In this document: positions 6,002 to 9,908 of the stretch, piece by piece
Numbering within the stretch: position 1 is the first letter of the stretch
Layout: each line of letters starts with the position of its first letter
Origin: Syntrophaceae bacterium PtaB.Bin038
GTDB taxonomy: Bacteria > Desulfobacterota > Syntrophia > Syntrophales > UBA2192
Assembly: GCA_002067855.1 (NCBI GenBank)
Contig: MVQS01000239.1
Span: forward strand, 1-9,908
Direction: 5' to 3'
Length of the DNA stretch: 9,908 nt
Program-made: the position numbers and the translations under genes
The notes under the pieces: model-generated
Told to the model about the DNA's origin: nothing
Database searches by the model: none
What the model saw: only the letters and a program-made list of their open reading frames with translations

Positions 6002-6520
6002 ATGGCAAGCAAGATCAAGGATGTGGTCCCGGCGGGCCAGGGGACGGCGACCCCGCCTGCGAGACGCGAGGAGGAAGTTCCTCTCTTCTCCCTCCAGAGG
6101 GAGGTCAACCGGCTGTTCGACGATTTCTTCCGCGGGTTCGACCTGCGGCCCCTTCGGATGGCCGACGAGAGATGGGGCGGGTTCAGCCCGAAGATGGACC
6201 TCGAGGAGACGGAAAAGGAATACCGCATCACCGCCGAACTTCCCGGCATGGAGGAGAAGGACGTGGAGGTCCTTCTGACGGGAAACTCGATCACCCTCAA
6301 GGGGGAGAAGAAGGAGGAAAAAGAGGAGAAGGGCAAGAGCTACTACCACATGGAGCGCTCATACGGCTCCTTCCAGCGAACGGTGCCTCTGCCCGACGGG
6401 ATCGACCTCAAGAAGGTCGACGCCGAGTTCAAGAACGGCGTGCTGACCGTGAAGCTCCCCAAGACGGCGGAAGCCAAGTCCAAGGGCAAAAAGGTTCCCA
6501 TCAAGAGCGGCAAGAAGTGA
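6002..6520 (+). CDS. hsp20: Small heat-shock protein (Hsp20), copy 3, class A-like
   Basis: The third gene of the operon encodes a 172-residue Hsp20. It has a longer arm with LFSLQREVNRLFDDFFRGFD (28-47), a common class A bacterial Hsp20 feature. The alpha-crystallin domain (about 61-155) carries MDLEETEKEYRITAELPGM, the loop MERSYGSFQRTVPLP (117-131) and GVLTVKLPK (146-154). The C-terminal docking motif is VPI (165-167), followed by a basic tail. A very acidic/basic run KGEKKEEKEEKGK (100-112) links two strands. AAAAGGAGG lies six bases before the ATG at 6002; an in-frame TTG at 5984 precedes that site and is rejected. The gene is 32 bases after copy 2 and is followed by a strong terminator. 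Confidence 0.95.
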   Translation: MASKIKDVVPAGQGTATPPARREEEVPLFSLQREVNRLFDDFFRGFDLRPLRMADERWGGFSPKMDLEETEKEYRITAELPGMEEKDVEVLLTGNSITLKGEKKEEKEEKGKSYYHMERSYGSFQRTVPLPDGIDLKKVDAEFKNGVLTVKLPKTAEAKSKGKKVPIKSGKK

Positions 6521-6528
6521 TCAGGAAG

Positions 6529-6557
6529 GCCGGCACGCGAAAGCGAGCCGGCTTTTT
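6529..6557 (+). terminator. Intrinsic terminator of the Hsp20 operon
   Basis: GCCGGCACGC (6529-6538) pairs with GCGAGCCGGC (6543-6552) with one mismatch around a stable GAAA tetraloop. TTTTT follows at 6553-6557. It starts nine bases after the last Hsp20 stop and separates the operon from the converging hydrolase gene that ends at 6591. Confidence 0.88.
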
Positions 6558-6590
6558 CCCGCCTGCCTGTTCCGGGGTCTGCCGGGGCGC

Positions 6591-7364
6591 TCAGATGCCG
6601 ATCCGCATAAGGTCCTCGGCCAGCGTGAGGGGGCCCTTCCAGGTCTTTCGGCACTGGGCCGCGATGTCGGCGCCGTCGCACTCGGGGTAGAAGTGGGTCA
6701 GAACGAGCCGCTTCGCCCCTGCCCGCGATGCCGCCTGCCCCGCCTCGGACGGGGTCAGGTGCCCCTCCACCTTCATCTCGTCGGGAAGCGAGCACTCGCA
6801 GAGAAACAGGTCGGCGCCACGGGCAAGCTCCACGAGGCCCTCGCACAGGTCCGTGTCCCCCGAGTAGGCCACCGACAAGCCCGCCGGGGTCTCCACGCGG
6901 TAGCCGATGCTGCCCGCGATGTGGGCGACGGGCCTTGACCGGATGAGCAGATCTCCCGAGACGAAGGCGTCCGGCGTCCGATCGGCCAGCTCCCTCAGGG
7001 AGAAGAGAGGTTCAGGCAGGACGAGCCAGTCGCCGTAGGCGACGCGGAGGGCGTCGTAAAGACCTTGCAGACCCCTGGCGCCGATCAGCGTGAGGGGTTT
7101 GCGCCTGCGGTAGGCCTCGGGATACTTGGCGGCGAAGAGCAGCGACGCCAGCTCGCCCGAGTGGTCGGGGTGAATGTGGGAGATCAGAAGCAGGTCGATC
7201 TCCCCGATGGTCTTTCCCGCCTCGAGCAGGCGGCGCATCGTGCCGGGCCCGATGTCGAACAGAAGCGCCTGCCCCGCCGCCTCCAGCAGGATGGAGCAGG
7301 GGCCTCGCCTCAGCGAGGGCACGATGGTACCGGAGCCGAGGATCGTCACAACGGCGCTTTCCAC
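6591..7364 (-). CDS. Metallo-beta-lactamase-fold hydrolase (RNase Z-like)
   Basis: This 257-residue cytoplasmic enzyme has the MBL fold. The zinc-binding set is complete: H63-x-H65-x-D67-H68 (SHIHPDHSG), H148 (VAHIAGSIGYR), D170 (AYSGDT) and H224 (VLTHFYP). The CECSLPDEMKVEGHLTPSEAG segment (189-209) resembles the matching RNase Z/ElaC region around the conserved histidine of motif HLTPxEAG. The RNase Z group and its MBL relatives include tRNA 3' processing enzymes and phosphodiesterases. The protein lacks the length and exosite arm of canonical RNase Z, so the substrate remains open. The start is GTG at 7364 with AAAGGAGAG upstream. It follows YjbQ in the same direction, across 135 bases containing an unusual inverted repeat array. 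Confidence 0.9.
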   Translation of the reverse strand: MESAVVTILGSGTIVPSLRRGPCSILLEAAGQALLFDIGPGTMRRLLEAGKTIGEIDLLLISHIHPDHSGELASLLFAAKYPEAYRRRKPLTLIGARGLQGLYDALRVAYGDWLVLPEPLFSLRELADRTPDAFVSGDLLIRSRPVAHIAGSIGYRVETPAGLSVAYSGDTDLCEGLVELARGADLFLCECSLPDEMKVEGHLTPSEAGQAASRAGAKRLVLTHFYPECDGADIAAQCRKTWKGPLTLAEDLMRIGI

Positions 7365-7419
7365 GTGGAATCTCTCCTTTTGAACGCTGTTCTGTTGCGA
7401 GGATATCTCGTGACAAAGG

Positions 7420-7497
7420 TTCGAGGTCCGAGGAACGAGGATCGAGGAAACAAAGAAGAAAACCTCGCTCCTGGAACCTCGAGCCTCTATCCTGGCG
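7420..7497. repeat. Inverted array of degenerate 7-bp units
   Basis: The left half, 7420-7447, is four exact-phase 7-base units of form NNCGAGG (variable pairs TT, TC, AA, AT). After a 15-base A-rich spacer, the right half at 7463-7497 is five 7-base units of the complementary form CCTNNNN, of which two read CCTCGNN (CCTCGCT, CCTCGAG). The halves can pair as a long imperfect hairpin. It fills the gap between yjbQ and the hydrolase gene, which are otherwise cotranscribed-looking. The architecture parallels the 8-base-unit array at 4904-4988. Confidence 0.7.
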
Positions 7498-7499
7498 CG

Positions 7500-7898
7500 T
7501 CAGCCGCCCGGGAGGATCTTGACGAACACCTGCCTCGTCCGCGGGCCGTCGAACTCGCAAAAGAAAATGGATTGCCAGGTCCCCAGGACGAGGGCGCCTT
7601 GCTCGACGAACACCGTCTGCGAGGCCCCGAAGAGCGACGCCTTGATGTGGGCCGCCGAATTTCCCTCTCTGTGCAGGTAATCCCCGCGCAGGGGAATCGA
7701 ACTGTCCATCTGTGCCAGGATGTCCCGGGGCACGTCGGGGTCCGCATTCTCGTTGATCGTGACGGCCGCCGTGGTGTGCGGCACGAACACGCAGCAGATG
7801 CCGCTTGCGATCCCGCTCTCCCGGAGAATGGACCGGACCTGGCCCGTGATGTCGATCATCTGACTGCGCGCCTGTGTCCTGACGGAAAATTGTCTCAT
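7500..7898 (-). CDS. yjbQ: YjbQ/UPF0047 family protein
   Basis: The 132-residue protein matches the YjbQ (UPF0047) family across its whole length. Three signature blocks are present: VFVPHTTAAVTINENADPDV (37-56), HREGNSAAHIKASLFGAS (76-93) and LGTWQSIFFCEFDGPRTRQV (105-124), with H41, H76 and H84 as likely active-site histidines. E. coli YjbQ has been reported to have weak thiamine-phosphate synthase activity; the physiological role of the family is still unsettled. The ATG at 7898 is chosen for its GGAGAG site and normal family length; the frame stays open to 8045 but the extra sequence is unlike the family. It is the first gene of a leftward pair with the MBL-fold hydrolase. Confidence 0.94.
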   Translation of the reverse strand: MRQFSVRTQARSQMIDITGQVRSILRESGIASGICCVFVPHTTAAVTINENADPDVPRDILAQMDSSIPLRGDYLHREGNSAAHIKASLFGASQTVFVEQGALVLGTWQSIFFCEFDGPRTRQVFVKILPGG

Positions 7899-8030
7899 GG
7901 CTTTCTCTCCGACCGTCTGGTGTCCCCTGCCGTTCTGCCCCTTGCTCCCGGCCGCCGGACCCTCCCTCCATAGCAGATTTCTGAGGTGCCTGCCATGCAG
8001 TTTTGCGGGAAGCCGCCGTAACAACGGACC

Positions 8031-8120
8031 CTTCCCCGTTCGCAATCAACGGGGAGGATCGCAGGGGACAGGCCTGCAAAATTTGTGGACCGGAAATGGA
8101 GGGTCTCCCCATGCGTCCCC
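8031..8120. other. Potentially structured, gene-free segment upstream of pilM
   Basis: Two alternative folds are visible. A local hairpin pairs CTTCCCCGTT (8031-8040) with AACGGGGAGG (8048-8057). A competing longer stem pairs GGGGA (8051-8055), CGCA (8060-8063) and GGGGA (8064-8068) with TCCCC (8116-8120), TGCG (8112-8115) and TCCCC (8106-8110). No known riboswitch core was recognised. It lies within the roughly 500-base gap 7899-8397, in which I see no convincing gene. Confidence 0.35.
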
Positions 8121-8145
8121 TCGCGACGGGTAAGTATTTGTTTTA

Positions 8146-8161
8146 TGGCATGTATTGTGCA
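8146..8161 (+). promoter_or_regulatory. Candidate sigma-54 promoter upstream of pilM
   Basis: TGGCATGTATTGTGCA has the invariant GG-N10-GC spacing and differs from the sigma-54 consensus (TGGCACG, four bases, TTGCA) at two positions. It points toward pilM, whose start codon is about 225 bases beyond the expected initiation point. It lies at the beginning of an AT-rich patch (about 8130-8280). The sequence is short, so a chance match is possible. Confidence 0.4.
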
Positions 8162-8194
8162 AATGTTGCAGTGGTTACCGAGGCCTGAAAATGC

Positions 8195-8220
8195 TTGACA
8201 AAAGGAATAAAATAGATAAT
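8195..8220 (+). promoter_or_regulatory. Weak sigma-70-like promoter candidate upstream of pilM
   Basis: A perfect TTGACA (8195-8200) is followed by GATAAT (8215-8220) after only 14 bases, below the usual 16-18. It is within the AT-rich patch before pilM. The poor spacing makes this a low-confidence alternative to the sigma-54 candidate just upstream. Confidence 0.22.
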
Positions 8221-8312
8221 GGTTTCAATGGTTTTTCTTTTTTGTGCGTAACCGTTTATTATTATTCGCGATTTTTGATGGATCCCCGGGGGCCCGCCGT
8301 CAGAGCCGGTTT

Positions 8313-8356
8313 CGGGGATTCCTGTCCCCTTGACGAGGGGATCCCGGCGGGATGAC
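8313..8356. repeat. Diverged REP-like palindrome before pilM
   Basis: On the minus strand this reads GTCATCCCGCCGGGATCC at one end, matching the arm of the repeat in the azlC-azlD gap, and AGGAATCCCC inside. The second arm is incomplete or diverged. It lies in the leader region of pilM, about 40 bases before the start codon. Confidence 0.5.
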
Positions 8357-8397
8357 GGCTGCCGGTCAATCGGGATTTATTCGACAAGAAGGTGAGC

Positions 8398-9908
8398 ATG
8401 GCCTCCAATCGAGAAATTTCTTCCACGGAAAAACTTCTCAACGTCATCCGGGGAAAGGCGAAGACGGCGCCCGAGGAAGAGCCCCCCTACAGACCCGTCG
8501 GGCCGAAGAGGAAGAAGGCAAGCCCCTTCTCCTCCCTCACCCCCGCTTTTCAGAGGCCTGTCACGATCGGTGTGGACATCGGCCACCAGGCCCTGCAGCT
8601 GGTGAAGGTGGAAGAGACGGCCCCCGACCAGTGGAGGCTTGTCGATTTTCGGCGCGTGCCCATCCCCTCCACCACCGCCCGTGGCACTCACGAGTTCACG
8701 GGGTTCCTCAAAACCGAGCTGGGGAAATTCTGCGGCCCCGGCAAGGGCCTTCAGGTCTGGAACCTCATGTCCTCCTCCAAGGTGGACGTGCGATTCATCA
8801 AGATCCCCAAGGTGCCGAGAAAACAGCTGGAAAACGCGATCTACTGGACGGCCAAGCGGGAGCTTAACTTCGAGGACATGGACACGATCCTCGATTTCGA
8901 AGTCCAGCACGACGTCGTGGAGCAGGGGATCAAGAAGACCTCCGTCATGGTCTACACGGCGCCGAGACGCGAGGTGGAGGCCGTCGTCGAGCTGTTCAAC
9001 GATGCAGGCTACCAGCTGAGCGGCCTGGCCATCGCCCCCTTCGCCATCCAGAACCTCTTTCGCACCAAGTGGATGCCGACCTACGGCGAAACCCTGGCAA
9101 GCCTCTATATCGGCCGCGACGGCGCACGCATCGACATCTACGCCCGGGGAAGCCTCATTCTGACCCGCGACATCAAAACCGGCATCAACAGCATGGTGGA
9201 GGCCCTCGTCGAGGGCTACACCGACCGCAAGCGCCCCTCGGCGAGGGATATGCGCTGGGGAGGGGCGCCGGTGGATTTCACCATCACGCCCTCGCAGGCC
9301 TACAAGCTCATCTTGAGCCTCGACCCCGATGCGCCCGCCCTGACCCCCGACGACGCGGGGCACGAACTCTCGGAAGAGGACATCTTCGACATGGTGCGCC
9401 CGGCCCTGGACCGCCTTGTGCGCCAGGTGGAGCGCACCTTCGCGAACCTCGGAGGCGAGAAGGTGAGCCGGGTCTACATCTCGGGCGTCGTGAACGCCTA
9501 CCGGCCCCTGATCCACTACATCGGGGAGCAGCTCGGGATCGAAAGCGGGGTCATGGACCCCCTGGACCCCGCCATCCCGTACCTCTCGGGGTACTCGGAG
9601 CCGGCCACCCTCTCCGAGAAGGCTGCGCTCGCCGTCGCGGTGGGTCTTGCCCTGTCGGACAACTCGCGGACCCCCAACCTGCTGTTCACGTACAAGGAAA
9701 AGGAAAAGATGGCGACGGTGAGCCGGGTGAACCGGGTCATCCTGTTCTCCATGGCCGCCGTCATCATCTCCGGCCTCACGGTTTTCGCCTGGCAGGAACG
9801 CATCGCGTCCACGAAGAAGGCGACCATCTCCGACCTCAACCGGCAGCTCTCGTCGCTCAACCTGATGGTCGACACGAAACTGATCCTCCAGATGGCGGCC
9901 AAGGACCG
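8398..9908 (+). CDS. pilM: PilM-PilN-like type IV pilus assembly fusion, 5' part
   Basis: At least 503 residues are visible; the gene runs off the window. Residues 55-420 are PilM-like (FtsA/actin fold), the cytoplasmic part of the inner-membrane alignment complex PilMNOP that links the pilus motor to the secretin. It begins with phosphate-1-like TIGVDIG (56-62) and includes an IPKVPRKQLENAIYW segment (136-150) typical of PilM. Directly after it comes PNLLFTYKEKEK (426-437), which resembles the INLLPxR motif by which PilN binds PilM, then a single transmembrane helix (about 447-466) and a coiled-coil-like stretch, the PilN layout. Residues 1-54 are a charged extension absent from ordinary PilM. 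Phosphate-2 and adenosine motifs look degenerate (YIGRDGA and SGVV). AGAAGGTG precedes the ATG. Confidence 0.85.
   Translation, partial: MASNREISSTEKLLNVIRGKAKTAPEEEPPYRPVGPKRKKASPFSSLTPAFQRPVTIGVDIGHQALQLVKVEETAPDQWRLVDFRRVPIPSTTARGTHEFTGFLKTELGKFCGPGKGLQVWNLMSSSKVDVRFIKIPKVPRKQLENAIYWTAKRELNFEDMDTILDFEVQHDVVEQGIKKTSVMVYTAPRREVEAVVELFNDAGYQLSGLAIAPFAIQNLFRTKWMPTYGETLASLYIGRDGARIDIYARGSLILTRDIKTGINSMVEALVEGYTDRKRPSARDMRWGGAPVDFTITPSQAYKLILSLDPDAPALTPDDAGHELSEEDIFDMVRPALDRLVRQVERTFANLGGEKVSRVYISGVVNAYRPLIHYIGEQLGIESGVMDPLDPAIPYLSGYSEPATLSEKAALAVAVGLALSDNSRTPNLLFTYKEKEKMATVSRVNRVILFSMAAVIISGLTVFAWQERIASTKKATISDLNRQLSSLNLMVDTKLILQMAAKD

Noticed and set aside
7897..8188. Small plus-strand frames in the gap before pilM (78 and 61 codons)
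   Set aside because: No ribosome-binding site of quality, no motif, and they cross the strong inverted repeats at 8031-8120.
7899..8397. GEMM-type cyclic-di-GMP riboswitch before pilM
   Set aside because: Plausible in a pilus context, but the conserved core elements of the GEMM aptamer are not visible on either strand.
8377..9516. Long minus-strand open frame of 379 codons opposite pilM
   Set aside because: Antisense to a conserved PilM domain. Its composition (His, Asp, Gly, Val-rich) is that of a complementary shadow and it has no recognisable motif.

Overview
This is a GC-rich, densely coded bacterial window with no rRNA, tRNA, transposase, integrase, phage gene or CRISPR array. Gene content is chromosomal housekeeping and stress functions plus the start of a type IV pilus assembly locus. 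A Gram-negative, probably Desulfobacterota-like (Syntrophales/Syntrophobacterales-type) host fits best. The basis is the pilus protein, the tandem Hsp20 cluster and the short purine-rich intergenic repeats. This assignment is inference; no taxonomic marker gene is present.

Layout. Positions 2-301 hold the 3' end of a small secreted protein gene, which meets a leftward cluster head-on at a bidirectional terminator (383-419). The leftward cluster, read from right to left, is xth (exonuclease III, 3442-2657), azlC (2520-1777), azlD (1650-1324) and an EamA/DMT exporter (1327-446). azlD and the exporter overlap by ATGA. A palindromic REP-like repeat sits between azlC and azlD. Diverging from xth, a rightward pair encodes a YbaK/ProX-type aminoacyl-tRNA deacylase (3660-4190) and, overlapping by ATGA, a multi-pass membrane protein with a histidine-rich C-terminus (4187-4846).

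Next come an inverted repeat built from 8-bp units, a promoter, and a run of three different small heat-shock proteins (5106-5552, 5571-5969, 6002-6520). The run closes with a clear intrinsic terminator. Converging on it is a leftward pair: a YjbQ/UPF0047 protein (7898-7500) followed by a metallo-beta-lactamase-fold hydrolase (7364-6591). These two are separated by an inverted array of 7-bp units.

A roughly 500-bp gene-free stretch (7899-8397) contains potential RNA structure, an AT-rich patch, a candidate sigma-54 promoter and a second REP-like repeat. It leads into a rightward PilM-like gene (8398 to the window end). That protein appears to be a natural PilM-PilN fusion with degenerate ATP-binding motifs. 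It is the most unusual coding feature here. The two tandem-unit inverted arrays are the most unusual non-coding features.

Functional themes are amino-acid and metabolite export (AzlCD, EamA), DNA repair (Xth), translation quality control (ProX-like), protein-folding stress (Hsp20 x3) and pilus biogenesis (PilMN). The groups look like separate transcription units rather than one system.
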